NCBI GenBank assembly: GCA_050736695.1
Contig: JBOHWH010000116.1
Location: 1-64,000 of the forward strand
Length of the DNA stretch: 64,000 bases
From: JBARDN01 sp050736695
GTDB lineage: Bacteria > Desulfobacterota > Binatia > Binatales > Binataceae
Direction of reading: 5' to 3'
Below the pieces are notes generated by a model that had not been told where the DNA came from, did no database searches, and saw only the letters and a program-made list of their open reading frames with translations. The translations under genes and the position numbers were made by a program. This document shows positions 53,786-63,310 of this stretch, piece by piece; the first letter of the stretch is position 1, and each line of letters begins with the position of its first letter.

Positions 53786-54829
53786 TCAACCGCGGGCCGC
53801 GCGGGCGGATTTGATCACACGCTCGACAATCTGCGGCGCCTCGATTCCGTCGGAATGCGCGGCGTAGTTGAGCATGATGCGATGAGCCAGCGCGGCTACC
53901 GCCACCGCTTCGATATCTTCGCGCGCAACGTTGGCGCGCCCGTCGAGCAGCGCGCGCACCTTGGCGCCCATGATCAGCGCCTGCGCGCCGCGCGGGCTCG
54001 AACCGAACATGACGTATTTATTGACCATCTCGTCATGCATCGAGCGCGGCGATTCGCCGACGTAGCGTGAATGTTCAGGCTGGGTCGCGCGCACGATTCG
54101 CGCCGCGTACTGATCCATCGCGGGCGCCGCAATCACCTCGCGCACCAGCTTCTTTAGCGACTCGATCCGCGCGGTCGCCTCTGCGCCGGTAAACACCGGC
54201 GCGACTCCAGCCTCTTCCGGGCCGGTGGTCGAGGAAATTATCCGCACCAGTTGCTCCTCATCGGGGTAGTCCAGGCGCACCTTGAACAGAAACCGATCGA
54301 GCTGCGCCTCGGGCAGCGGATAGGTCCCTTCCATCTCGATCGGATTGAGCGTCGCCATCACGAAGTACGGCGGCGCCAGCGGATAAGTGACGCCCGAGAC
54401 CGTAACCTGCAGTTCCGCCATCGCTTCGAGCAGTGCCGATTGCGTCTTGGGTGTAGCGCGATTGATTTCGTCGCCGAGCAGAATATGGCAGAAGACCGGA
54501 CCGGGCTGAAACGTGAACTCACGCCGCCCGTCTTCGCCCGACAGAATCACGCGCGTGCCGGTGATGTCGGCGGGCATCAGATCGACGGTAAACTGGATCC
54601 GATTGAAGCTCAGATCGAGCGCCAGACCCAGCGTCTTGACCAGCGTGGTCTTGCCGGTCCCCGGCACGCCCTCGATCAGCACGTGTCCGCCCGCGAACAA
54701 CGCCGAGAGCAGCTCCTCGACCGCTTGCTCGTGCCCGATAATAACCTTATGAATCTCCGCCTGAACGCGCCGGAAGGTCCGCGCGAAATCGGCCACGGTT
54801 GGAGATTCGAGGGCCGCCAACTCGCTCAT
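53786..54829 (-). CDS. MoxR-family AAA+ ATPase (cluster B)
   Basis: The 347-residue MoxR protein has Walker A GVPGTGKT (54-61), Walker B ILLGDEIN, MATLNPIEMEGTYPLPEAQ and the arginine-finger segment LDRFLFK. A lid insertion absent from the cluster A copy carries YVGESPRSMHDEMV, followed by the shared FGSSPRGAQA. Its ATG overlaps the stop of the preceding membrane gene as ATGA, so translation is coupled. Confidence 0.95.
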   Translation of the reverse strand: MSELAALESPTVADFARTFRRVQAEIHKVIIGHEQAVEELLSALFAGGHVLIEGVPGTGKTTLVKTLGLALDLSFNRIQFTVDLMPADITGTRVILSGEDGRREFTFQPGPVFCHILLGDEINRATPKTQSALLEAMAELQVTVSGVTYPLAPPYFVMATLNPIEMEGTYPLPEAQLDRFLFKVRLDYPDEEQLVRIISSTTGPEEAGVAPVFTGAEATARIESLKKLVREVIAAPAMDQYAARIVRATQPEHSRYVGESPRSMHDEMVNKYVMFGSSPRGAQALIMGAKVRALLDGRANVAREDIEAVAVAALAHRIMLNYAAHSDGIEAPQIVERVIKSARAARG

Positions 54830-56190
54830 CGCTCAAACACCCGCTGGATCGTGGTTCGATCTTCGTCCGGAACCGCCGCGCGCGCGATCGGCTCGTCGGG
54901 CTGCTGATTCGCGTTGAGCGGCGTGCGAACTTTGGGCGGCAGATAAGCCTGTCCGGCGCCTTTGGCGCCATGCTCCATCGCGCGCGCCTCGATCGAGATC
55001 TCGAAGCCCTCGGTGCTCATTTTGGAATCCGTGGGCGCGCCGAACAGGCTGTCCGGATCGACGCCGATTCCATGCGCAGAGCCTCCGTTGCCGGTCTGAT
55101 CGCCGCGGCTGTCGGCAGTGTCATGCGCCGAATCGGTTTTCGGGGCGTCTTCGGAGTTGCTCATGCCGCCAGTCTCGAAATTGCCCGGATGATCATCGGA
55201 GGGTTGCTCCGGCAGTTGATCGTGAGCGGATTTGTCGATCGGCGGCAGAGGGATATTTTCCTCGCCCGACGGATGTTCGCGCTTGAACTGGCCGGCGGTG
55301 TCGCTTCGGCGATGCCCGCTGCGAAGCGTGGAATCGTCGCCGCGCGGATTGTTCGCGCGATCTCCGCCCGCATCGGCGAGCTTGAGCGTCAGCCTCTGTT
55401 TGCGCGCGGACGAATCGCCGCGCAACTTGCCCTGCACGTGGCTGGCCAGTGTGCGCGCGCGGTTGAGAATGCCGCCGGAAGTTTCGCCGCCGGTCGCCTC
55501 GGAGCCTGACCCCTGGCGCGCTAGCTTCGCCTCGAGCTTGCTCATCGTGGCCGAATCCGCCTGCATCTCCAGGCCGCCGCTGTCGCCCGGATCGGCGGGA
55601 CGCAGATGAAGATCATCCAGATCCATAATCACGTCCGCCGCCTGATCGTTCTCGGCAAGTAGCGTCCGATGATGCGTGCGGGCGACCGGAATCAAAATCA
55701 TCGCCGCAACCATCGCCCCGATCAGCATCCAGACCGAACGCTCAACGCGGCGATGCTCGATGCGCGCGGCGGCAAATTCCTCGCGATGCGCCAGTGCGTC
55801 TTCGACTACGTAAGACCAGAGCGCGCCCCGATTTGGATGCGCCGATACCTCGACAATCGTGGCGAGACGGCCCTTCAGCTCGGCCCGATCGTCTGCGACT
55901 TGCGCGGCGCCCACCGCGCTTGCGCGCATCGCCAATCCGATACGAACGGCTCTGACGATCACCGCGGCCGCGACAATCGAAACGAGCGCGCCGGTCGCGA
56001 GAAACATGAGCGGCGCAAACCAGTTTGCCGCCGCAAAAATTATCGTGCCGGCGATCAGCGCGGACGCGAGCACGCGAAACGCCACGTGCTGAATCGCAAG
56101 CGAATTGAGGCGGACTCGAAGGCGCCTCATCTGGTTTAAGATAGCGCCGAGTTTCTGGTCTGTGCGGGTTACTTGCCGGGGAAAAGACAT
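54826..56190 (-). CDS. Membrane protein, first gene of MoxR/vWA cluster B
   Basis: The protein has 454 residues from ATG 56190; ATG 56130 and TTG 56253 are alternatives and no start has a strong ribosome site. It has two adjacent membrane helices (ALIAGTIIFAAANWFA, ALVSIVAAAVIVRAV), a cytoplasmic segment, and a third helix (MLIGAMVAAMILIPV). A long hydrophilic, disordered-looking tail follows, rich in Asp, Ser, Gly and His. This is the same topology as 9249-10775. No named family is certain. Confidence 0.72.
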   Translation of the reverse strand: MSFPRQVTRTDQKLGAILNQMRRLRVRLNSLAIQHVAFRVLASALIAGTIIFAAANWFAPLMFLATGALVSIVAAAVIVRAVRIGLAMRASAVGAAQVADDRAELKGRLATIVEVSAHPNRGALWSYVVEDALAHREEFAAARIEHRRVERSVWMLIGAMVAAMILIPVARTHHRTLLAENDQAADVIMDLDDLHLRPADPGDSGGLEMQADSATMSKLEAKLARQGSGSEATGGETSGGILNRARTLASHVQGKLRGDSSARKQRLTLKLADAGGDRANNPRGDDSTLRSGHRRSDTAGQFKREHPSGEENIPLPPIDKSAHDQLPEQPSDDHPGNFETGGMSNSEDAPKTDSAHDTADSRGDQTGNGGSAHGIGVDPDSLFGAPTDSKMSTEGFEISIEARAMEHGAKGAGQAYLPPKVRTPLNANQQPDEPIARAAVPDEDRTTIQRVFER

Positions 56191-56302
56191 CTGGGCGCGC
56201 GCAAATGCGCGCGAATAACCAGAATAAAGCAGCGCCTTCCGGCAGGCAACCAAAACTGTTGCAGGGGCCCCTCGCGAATCCCGCCGTATAGGTCGAACCG
56301 TT

Positions 56303-57193
56303 TCAGTCCTTCAGGCCCGCGTCCTCGCGCGCTCCCAGCGCGATCGCCGACCAATCCAGATCGGCGCGGCCCATCGCCAGAGCATGTACGAAGCGGTCGC
56401 GCAAAAGGCTCGCCGTCGGCATCGGAGCATTCACCTCGCGCGCGGTTCTGAGCACCAACTCGACGTCCTTGAGCCCGAGCGGAAGGCGGAACCCCGCGGG
56501 CGAATGACGCCGCTTGGCGATCGCGGCGCCGTAACCCTGATAGGCCGGACACGCGAACAGTGTCTGCGTCAGCATCGTGGCGACGGCGGCGCGATCGAGT
56601 CCCGATTTTTCGGCCATCGCGAACGCCTCGCCCATCGCCTCCATCGCGGCGGCCAGAAGAAAATTGCCGGAGATCTTCGCGACGCTTGCGGCCTCGGCCG
56701 ATTCGCCGAAATCGAATACGCCCTGTCCGATCGCATCGAGGATCGGCGTCACCGTCTGCTTCGCTTGCGCGGCTCCTGAGATACAGATCCACAGCTTTTT
56801 TGCGGCGGCGGCTTCGGGACGGCCAAAGACCGGAGCCGCGAGCAGGATACTTCCCGCGGCGCGATGAACTTCCGCGAGCTTCCTAATCGTCGCCGGAGCG
56901 ACCGTGCTCATCGAGAGATGGATTCCGCCGGGCGCGATTTTCGTTGCGAGCGCCGCGTCGCCAAGCACCAAGCCCTCGAGCGCCGCATCGTCGGCGACCA
57001 TCGAGATGACTACATCGCCGGCGCGCGCGACATCTGCCGGATTCTTGGCAATTCGCACGCCCTTTGCGGCGAGCGGCGCCGCCTTGGATGCGGTGCGATT
57101 CCAGACCGTGAGCGAAAATCCCGCGGCGGCAAGGTTCGCCGCCATCGGGAAGCCCATCGAACCGAGACCGATAAATCCAATTTCAAGGCTCAT
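56303..57193 (-). CDS. NAD(P)-dependent beta-hydroxyacid dehydrogenase (3-hydroxyisobutyrate dehydrogenase-like)
   Basis: The 296-residue protein has the full family pattern: cofactor motif FIGLGSMGFPMAANLA, SMSTVAPAT at the substrate loop, APVFGRPEAA, and the catalytic Lys in AKISGNFLLAAAMEA. NRTASK after the second strand suggests NADP+ preference. Substrates in this family include 3-hydroxyisobutyrate, tartronate semialdehyde and glyoxylate. No operon partner is evident. Confidence 0.9.
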   Translation of the reverse strand: MSLEIGFIGLGSMGFPMAANLAAAGFSLTVWNRTASKAAPLAAKGVRIAKNPADVARAGDVVISMVADDAALEGLVLGDAALATKIAPGGIHLSMSTVAPATIRKLAEVHRAAGSILLAAPVFGRPEAAAAKKLWICISGAAQAKQTVTPILDAIGQGVFDFGESAEAASVAKISGNFLLAAAMEAMGEAFAMAEKSGLDRAAVATMLTQTLFACPAYQGYGAAIAKRRHSPAGFRLPLGLKDVELVLRTAREVNAPMPTASLLRDRFVHALAMGRADLDWSAIALGAREDAGLKD

Positions 57194-57283
57194 GCACGAA
57201 GCCTAACACGCAGACGCGCAAGCCTGACAACAAAGCGGTTTCAGAGATAGCAAGTGATTTCTTTCTTACGGGTTTTCGTTGGT

Positions 57284-57997
57284 TCAACGCCAATGTGTGA
57301 CGCCGATTCGCGGACAGGCGCGCTCGATCGGGCACTGGGTGCATCGCGGCGAGGTTGGATGACAGATTGTCTGCCCGAACGCGACCAGGATTCCGTTGTA
57401 CTCGAGCCAGTAGCGGCGCGGCAGAATCTCGCGCAACGCCATCTCGGTTTTGTCGGGCGTCGGCGTCGCGACGAGGCCCCATCGGTTCGAGATGCGATGC
57501 ACATGCGTATCGACGCAGATGCCGGGCTTGCGGTAGGCCTCCGTCACGACCAGATTCGCGGTCTTGCGCCCCACCCCCTTGAGCGTCAGCAGCGTATCGA
57601 TATCGTCGGGCACCTTGCCGCCATGCTTGCCGATCAGGTCGCGGCATATTCCGCGAATCACTTTTGCCTTGGTGCGATAAAATCCCACCGGAAAAATCAG
57701 CCGCTCGAGCGTGCGCGCCGGAACCGCCGCAATCGCCGCGGGCGTCGCCGCGCGGGCGAACAGCCGCTGTGACGCGGCCGCGGTAGTCTGATCCTTGGTC
57801 CGCAGACTCAGGATGCAACTGATCAGAGTCTTGAACGGGTCGCGTGTCTGGATGCTGATAAACGAAACGATCGGCGCATTCCACCCCGGCGCCGCGCGCC
57901 GCAACACGCGCAGGACCGCGCCAATTCTGAGCGCGGAAAGCGGTGTCCGGATTACGAGTTTGCGCTCGGAGGAAACCATTGCGCGCGATCGATTCAT
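57284..57997 (-). CDS. nth: Endonuclease III (base-excision DNA glycosylase/AP lyase)
   Basis: Endonuclease III removes oxidised pyrimidines. The 237-residue protein has the helix-hairpin-helix LKGVGRKTANLVV with the catalytic Lys, the catalytic Asp in VDTHVHRISNR, and the C-terminal [4Fe-4S] site with spacing C-x6-C-x2-C-x5-C (CHPTSPRC, then TQC and ERAC). It is divergent from the M20 peptidase across about 90 bases. Nth typically has 210-220 residues; the N-terminus here is slightly long. Confidence 0.95.
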   Translation of the reverse strand: MNRSRAMVSSERKLVIRTPLSALRIGAVLRVLRRAAPGWNAPIVSFISIQTRDPFKTLISCILSLRTKDQTTAAASQRLFARAATPAAIAAVPARTLERLIFPVGFYRTKAKVIRGICRDLIGKHGGKVPDDIDTLLTLKGVGRKTANLVVTEAYRKPGICVDTHVHRISNRWGLVATPTPDKTEMALREILPRRYWLEYNGILVAFGQTICHPTSPRCTQCPIERACPRIGVTHWR

Positions 57998-58090
57998 CTG
58001 GACTCTCTTTCTATCACCACGCTGCCCGCGATGCGCAGGTTTGACGATTTGCGGGCAATCGGAATACTTCTACGGCGAGCGCGCTTATCA

Positions 58091-59554
58091 ATGACAAATC
58101 GATTTCATCCTTTACCGCCGTTTTACACTTTGATCGTCGTCGCGATGCTGTCTGCCGCGCCCGCGGCACTCGCGCAGGCGGCGCGTGCGCCGCATCTGAC
58201 TCGCGATACGGTGGTGACCAAGGCTCCGGCTCCGAAACCAATCGACTACGACAAGCTAACGCAGGAGGCGACCGCCTTCCTGTCGAAGTACATCCAGATC
58301 AACACCACCAATCCGCCGGGTAACGAACTGCCAGCGGCCAAGCTGCTGAAAGAAAAATTCCTGACCGACGGAATACCCGCGACCACCTGGGAGCCCGCGC
58401 CCGGACGCGGAATCGTTGCCGCGCGCCTGCACGGCATCGGAAAGCATCACAAGGCGCTCATCCTGCTGTGCCACATGGACGTGGTTCCCGCCAATCCCAA
58501 GGAATGGGAGGTGCCGCCATTTTCGGGCGAGGTCAAGGACGGCGTCATTTGGGGGCGCGGCGCGATCGACGACAAAGGCTCCGGCGTGGTCGAGATTATG
58601 GCGATGCTTGCGATCAAGCGCGCGGGTATCCTGCTCGATCGCGACGTGATCCTGGTCGCGACCGGCGACGAAGAAGAAGGCGGCAAGGTTGGCGCGGGAT
58701 GGTTCGTCGATCGTCAGCCGAGCGTTTATGCCGACGCCGGCTACGTCCTCAACGAGGGCGGCGGAATCATGGACGCGCCCGGCGGCAAGAAGCTCTACGA
58801 CGTGTCGGTGACCGAGAAGACTCCGCTGTGGCTGCGTCTGACCGCGACCGGACCCGCGGGACACGCCGCCGTTCCTCCGCCCGAGACGGCGGTCACCAAG
58901 CTGGTGCGCGCGCTCGCGCGGCTGGACGACTACCATGCACCGATTCGGATCATCGGCCCGGTTGAGAATTACTACCATACGATGGCCGAAATCACGCACG
59001 GGCCGCGGCAATGGCTCGATCTCTCGACCGCGCTCAGGGAACCTGCCTTCGCGCGGCAGTTTGTCTCGGTGCCGCGCCAAAACGCCGCTGTGCGCGACAC
59101 CATCACGCCCACGGTGCTTTCGGCGAGCACCAAGACCAACGTTATCTCGGAGAACGCTTCTTGCGAGATCGATTGCCGGCTGCTGCCGGGAAGCGACCCA
59201 AAAAAGCTCCTGGCCACGATCCGGAAAGTGATTGACGACAAGGACATCCATATCGACGTGATTTTGAATTTTCCGCCGGTCTCATCGCCGCAAAGATCCG
59301 AGCTGATGACCGCGATCCAGGCGCTGGCCAAGAACGACGGCAAGGCGCAGGTGGTGCCGACGATGATCTCCGGATTCACCGACAGCCACTATTTCCGCCA
59401 GAAGAACCTCATCGCCTACGGCTTCATGCCGATCAGCGTCACCAGCGACGAAGCGCACGGCGTCCATGGCGTCAATGAGCGAATCAGCGTCAAGGAGCTG
59501 GGCGCCGGAATCAAACGGATGGTCCAGTTGCTGGAACTGTTCGGCGGGCGCTGA
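58091..59554 (+). CDS. Exported M20/M25/M40-family metallopeptidase
   Basis: The 487-residue protein starts at ATG 58091 with a signal peptide (FYTLIVVAMLSAAPAALAQ). The two-zinc site is clear: LLCHMDVVP (H, D), GAIDDKG (bridging Asp), DEEEGG (Glu, Glu). A dimerisation-domain insert follows, and MISGFTDSHYFR plus SDEAHGVHGVNE complete the family pattern. Relatives include carboxypeptidases and succinyl-diaminopimelate desuccinylase. A periplasmic peptidase is the best guess. Confidence 0.92.
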   Translation: MTNRFHPLPPFYTLIVVAMLSAAPAALAQAARAPHLTRDTVVTKAPAPKPIDYDKLTQEATAFLSKYIQINTTNPPGNELPAAKLLKEKFLTDGIPATTWEPAPGRGIVAARLHGIGKHHKALILLCHMDVVPANPKEWEVPPFSGEVKDGVIWGRGAIDDKGSGVVEIMAMLAIKRAGILLDRDVILVATGDEEEGGKVGAGWFVDRQPSVYADAGYVLNEGGGIMDAPGGKKLYDVSVTEKTPLWLRLTATGPAGHAAVPPPETAVTKLVRALARLDDYHAPIRIIGPVENYYHTMAEITHGPRQWLDLSTALREPAFARQFVSVPRQNAAVRDTITPTVLSASTKTNVISENASCEIDCRLLPGSDPKKLLATIRKVIDDKDIHIDVILNFPPVSSPQRSELMTAIQALAKNDGKAQVVPTMISGFTDSHYFRQKNLIAYGFMPISVTSDEAHGVHGVNERISVKELGAGIKRMVQLLELFGGR

Positions 59555-59569
59555 AACCGGAGTCTTACG

Positions 59570-60745
59570 ATGCTGCGCGCAGGAGTCGGCCATTCAATCG
59601 CACTCAATCCCAAGACCGCGGCCGCCGAAGCAACGGCCGCGGCCCTCACGGTTGCGGGGCTGTCGCAGGCATCGGGCGCGATCGTCTTCGCGACCAGCGC
59701 ATACGGCGCAGCCTATGCGATGATCCTGCGCGCGGTTGCGGAGGCGGCGAAAACGCGCGAAGTCGCGGGATGCTCGAGCGTCGGAATTATCGCGAACGAA
59801 AACGAAATCGAGTCCGGCCCCGCGCTGGTCGTGATGGTCTTCGGCGGCTCCGATCTTTCAACCCATCGCTTCTTCGTGCCGCAATTGCGCGGACGCGGCG
59901 CTGAAGTCGCCGCCGAAATCGCGAGCGCGGTTCGCCCCGCTCTGGACAAATCGAATCTGCTGCTGGTCTTTCCCGATACCTACAACGCGAATCCGGAGAT
60001 ACTGCTGTCCGCACTCGCGCGCGAGCTGCCAGGCCTCGCGATCGTGGGCGGAGGCGCGAGTGAGGATGGCTCGGCCGGCGAGACGTTTCAGTTCTGCGGC
60101 GACGCGGTCAGCAACAACTCGGTCTCCGGGATGCTTTTGGCGGGCGAGTTCGATCTCAGGATCGCAAGCGCGCTTGCATGCACGCCGGTCGGGCCGCCGC
60201 ATCGCGTGACCGGCGCGCGTGACAATATAATTCTGACCCTCGACGACCGTCCCGCGTACGAGGTCTTCGCCGCTGCGGCGGGTCCGCTCGCCAAAGATTT
60301 GCGCCGCGCGCTGAACTTCGTGTTCATCGCGATTCCGCACGATCCCGCGCAGGCGGAATTTACTCGCGGCAGTTATCTGATCCGCAACATTATCGGCGCC
60401 AGCGAAGAGCATGGCGTGTTCGCGGTCGCGCATACGCCGAAGGCCGGCGATATGCTGTCGATCGTGCTGCGCGACGCCGAACGAGCGCGAACCGATCTTA
60501 AAGCGATGCTTCAAGAATTGCGCGGTGACGTTTACACCCCGCCCGCCTTTGCCCTGTACTTCGACTGCGTGTCGCGCGGCGCCGGACTCTACAATCTCGC
60601 GGGCCACGACTCGGCCTATATCCGCCAGTCGCTCGGAGAATTTCCGCTGGCCGGATTCTTTACCGGCTTCGAGATTGGTCCTGCTGGCGCCCAAATCGCG
60701 GCGCTCCAGTATTCGGGCGTCCTGGCGCTCGTGTCGCCCAAATAA
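59570..60745 (+). CDS. FIST-domain sensory protein
   Basis: The 391-residue protein contains a FIST_N domain (VAGCSSVGIIANENEIESGPALVVMVF) and a FIST_C half (GGASEDG, GRPs-like ELRGDVYTPPAFALYFDCVSRG, PLAGFFTGFEIGP). FIST proteins bind small ligands such as amino acids and feed into signal transduction or stand alone. It starts 15 bases after the peptidase stop (GGAG upstream), which suggests a pair in which an exported peptidase supplies ligand for the sensor; that link is inference. Confidence 0.88.
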   Translation: MLRAGVGHSIALNPKTAAAEATAAALTVAGLSQASGAIVFATSAYGAAYAMILRAVAEAAKTREVAGCSSVGIIANENEIESGPALVVMVFGGSDLSTHRFFVPQLRGRGAEVAAEIASAVRPALDKSNLLLVFPDTYNANPEILLSALARELPGLAIVGGGASEDGSAGETFQFCGDAVSNNSVSGMLLAGEFDLRIASALACTPVGPPHRVTGARDNIILTLDDRPAYEVFAAAAGPLAKDLRRALNFVFIAIPHDPAQAEFTRGSYLIRNIIGASEEHGVFAVAHTPKAGDMLSIVLRDAERARTDLKAMLQELRGDVYTPPAFALYFDCVSRGAGLYNLAGHDSAYIRQSLGEFPLAGFFTGFEIGPAGAQIAALQYSGVLALVSPK

Positions 60746-60758
60746 CCAGATCAACCCG

Positions 60759-61541
60759 CTACTGTGCGGGGCTGGCGAGCTTTCGGGTCACGACCATCGC
60801 GATTCGATGCGTGAAAAACAGCTCGCCGCCGATCTTTACCGAGCGCGCGCCGCTTAGATCTTCGGTCACGTCGCGCTCGATCATCGCGCGCGTGCGCGCG
60901 GCGCGTTCCGGCGGCGTATGCCCGGAGCGCAGCCACGGCTCGACCGGATTGCGCATCCCGTGCGAAGTGAAGCGCGTGATTTCGCAGCGCACCCGTGAGA
61001 GCATCTGGACCATTTCGCTGAGCGGCAGCGCGCGCGTATGCGAGGTGTCGCGCAATCGCTCGAACGCGTTGTAATACTCGGCGCGCGCGGGATCTTCGCT
61101 GGAGATGAGATCCTCGATCGCAACTGTGCCGCCGGGCCGGCATACCCGCGCCATCTCCGCGATCACTTTTTCGGGCTGGTCGAAGTGATGCACCGCGAAG
61201 CGGCACACGACGACATCGAACTCGCCGTCGCCAAACGGCAACCGGTCCGCATCGCCGAGCTCGAAATGAGCGTTCGTGATACCGCGCTCATCGCGCATCC
61301 GCCGCGCGATCGTAAGCGGCGCGATGGTCAGATCGACGCCAACCACCTCGCGGCAGACTTTCGCGAACGCAAGCGCGACGTGTCCGGGCCCGGTCGCGAC
61401 CTCGAGCACGCGCGCGTCGGCGGCGGGAGCGACCGTCCGGATCAGCATCGCGATATGCTCGGCGTCCCGAATCATCGGCGCCGCCGCGTATTCGTCAGCT
61501 TGCCGGGTAAATTCCTCACGCACTAAATCTTTATGTTCCAC
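60759..61541 (-). CDS. Class I SAM-dependent methyltransferase (UbiE/Methyltransf_11-like)
   Basis: The 260-residue protein starts at GTG 61541, which has AGGAG 8 bases upstream; a longer frame from 61607 lacks such a site. It shows VLEVATGPGHVALAF, GVDLTIAPLTIARR, GDADRLPFGDGEFDVVVCRFAVHHF, and RVCRPGGTVAIEDLI. The substrate is unknown. It converges with the FIST gene (13 bases). Confidence 0.9.
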   Translation of the reverse strand: MEHKDLVREEFTRQADEYAAAPMIRDAEHIAMLIRTVAPAADARVLEVATGPGHVALAFAKVCREVVGVDLTIAPLTIARRMRDERGITNAHFELGDADRLPFGDGEFDVVVCRFAVHHFDQPEKVIAEMARVCRPGGTVAIEDLISSEDPARAEYYNAFERLRDTSHTRALPLSEMVQMLSRVRCEITRFTSHGMRNPVEPWLRSGHTPPERAARTRAMIERDVTEDLSGARSVKIGGELFFTHRIAMVVTRKLASPAQ

Positions 61542-61627
61542 TTTAATTTCTCCTGCGCGCTTTATGCGGCGCACCGGCGCCGATCGCGATTGTGCTCGCT
61601 CCCCCATTCCCCGATCAAGCGAGGGCG

Positions 61628-61879
61628 GGCGGCCACGCCCGGGCCGCCTCGGTCAAAAATCCTCATTGGTGGCCCGCCATCGACTGCGGGCGAGAGGCCC
61701 GCGCCACCGATTCTTTTGATCTGTAATCGCGCGCCGCGCTGGCGAAGGATGTACGCGGAGCGATTCTCTCCGCATTCACCGGGACTTGCCCCACCGTCAT
61801 TCGACCGCACGGAGAAATCCCGGACGGAGGGCTGATGCATGTGGCGCCGGCGCCGAGCATGGACGCTTCGGGATTTCTC
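61628..61879. repeat. Palindrome-rich spacer repeats
   Basis: The 512-base spacer between the methyltransferase and the acyl-CoA dehydrogenase (61542-62053) has no recognisable gene. It holds at least three inverted repeats: GGCGGCC-7-GGCCGCC (61628-61648), a nested GGTGG...CCACC with GCGGGC-5-GCCCGC (61668-61708), and a 10-bp perfect GAGAAATCCC...GGGATTTCTC (61812-61879). The acyl-CoA dehydrogenase promoter should also be here, but I see no clear boxes. Confidence 0.6.
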
Positions 61880-62053
61880 GCCCAAGGCTCGAAATGACGA
61901 CCCAAGGGAACTGCCGACGCCGAGGTACTTATCCCGGCATCAAGCGCGCAATCCTTCCGCTTGCACGCGCAAAAGACTTAATGCTACCAAACTCTTGGGT
62001 TCGAGCGGCGACGCCGGATTCCATCCAAGCCCTAATTACGGAGGAACGCCAAG

Positions 62054-63181
62054 TTGGACTTCGGGTTTTCTGAAGAACAGGAGATGTTGCGGGATGCGGC
62101 CAAGCGCTTTCTGGCCGACAATTGCCCGACCAAATTTGTCCGCCAGATGATGGCTGACCCTACAGGCCACGATAAGGCTTTCTGGAAAAAGATCGTCGAG
62201 CTCGGATGGCCCGGGCTGCTCGTCCCGGAACAGTACGGCGGCCAGGGCGGCGCCTTCCTTGACATGACGGTGGTGATCGAAGAGGCCGGCAAAGCGCTGG
62301 TGCCGGGACCGTTCTTTACCGCCGCGCTGCTCGGCGTGCCGCTGGTGGTCGAAGGCGGGACCGACGCGCAGAAAAAGGATTTACTTCCAAGGATGGCGAA
62401 AGGCGAATTTATCGGCACGCTCGCGTTCGCCGAAGCCCCGGGCCGCTTCGACGCCGACGGCGTCCAGATGAAGGCGACCAAAAGCGGCTCCGACTACACT
62501 CTGAGCGGCGAGAAATTTTTCGTCCCCGATGCGCACGTCGCAAACGGCATGGCAGTCGCGGCGCGCACCAGCGGCAGCGGCGAAAAGGGCATCACGATTT
62601 TTCTGGTCCCGGCCAACGCCAAGGGCGTCACCGTCACGCAGCTCAAGACCGTCGATATGACGCGGCGCCTGTGCCACGTGAAGTTCGACAATGTTAAGGC
62701 TGAAGGAATTCTGGGCAAGGTCGATGAAGGCTGGCCAATCCTGAGCCGCGTGCTCAATATCGCGACCGCTGCACTGGCGACCGAGATGGTCGGCACCGCG
62801 CAGAAGGCGCTCGACATGTCGGTCGATTACGCCAAAACCCGCGTGCAGTTCGGCAAGCCGATTGGATCGTTCCAGGCGGTCAAGCACAAGTGCGTCGATA
62901 TGATGGTCTCGGTCGAGAATGCGCGCTCGCTGGTGTACTACGCGTGCTGGACTGTCGATACCAACAACGACGAGCAAAAGACCGCCGTCCCGATGGCGAA
63001 GGCTTATGCCTCCGACATGGCGAAGAATGTGACCAGCGAGGCGATTCAGGTCCACGGCGGAATCGGCTTCACTTGGGAGCACGACATGCACCTGTACCAT
63101 CGCCGAGCGCTCGCCGGCGAGGCGAACTTGGGCAACGGCCCGGTTCATCGCGAGACGGTGGCGCGCACCCTGCTCGGCTGA
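62054..63181 (+). CDS. Acyl-CoA dehydrogenase
   Basis: Acyl-CoA dehydrogenases make an alpha-beta double bond in acyl-CoA, passing electrons through FAD to ETF. The 375-residue protein has the N-terminal helical domain (FGFSEEQEMLRDAAKRFL), the LVPEQYGGQGG loop, a beta barrel (SGEKFFVPDA) and the C-terminal IQVHGGIGFTWEHDMHLYHRRA. The start is TTG, chosen because GGAGGAA lies 7 bases upstream. It ends before a strong terminator. The substrate could be fatty, branched or steroid acyl-CoA; the short length fits the FadE-like group. Confidence 0.93.
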   Translation: MDFGFSEEQEMLRDAAKRFLADNCPTKFVRQMMADPTGHDKAFWKKIVELGWPGLLVPEQYGGQGGAFLDMTVVIEEAGKALVPGPFFTAALLGVPLVVEGGTDAQKKDLLPRMAKGEFIGTLAFAEAPGRFDADGVQMKATKSGSDYTLSGEKFFVPDAHVANGMAVAARTSGSGEKGITIFLVPANAKGVTVTQLKTVDMTRRLCHVKFDNVKAEGILGKVDEGWPILSRVLNIATAALATEMVGTAQKALDMSVDYAKTRVQFGKPIGSFQAVKHKCVDMMVSVENARSLVYYACWTVDTNNDEQKTAVPMAKAYASDMAKNVTSEAIQVHGGIGFTWEHDMHLYHRRALAGEANLGNGPVHRETVARTLLG

Positions 63182-63206
63182 TCGAACAATCTACGTGATC
63201 GTATCG

Positions 63207-63237
63207 AGCCGCGGTCTTCGGGCCGCGGCTTTTTTTT
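63207..63237 (+). terminator. Rho-independent terminator
   Basis: A perfect 8-bp stem AGCCGCGG/CCGCGGCT with an 8-base loop is followed by seven T, 26 bases after the acyl-CoA dehydrogenase stop. It closes that transcription unit. Confidence 0.92.
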
Positions 63238-63310
63238 CCGCGCTGGCCCTGAGCTGCAAGAACATCGTATGTTCCGACCACTCAAACCGCGAACGCGAGA
63301 GGGAACTTCG

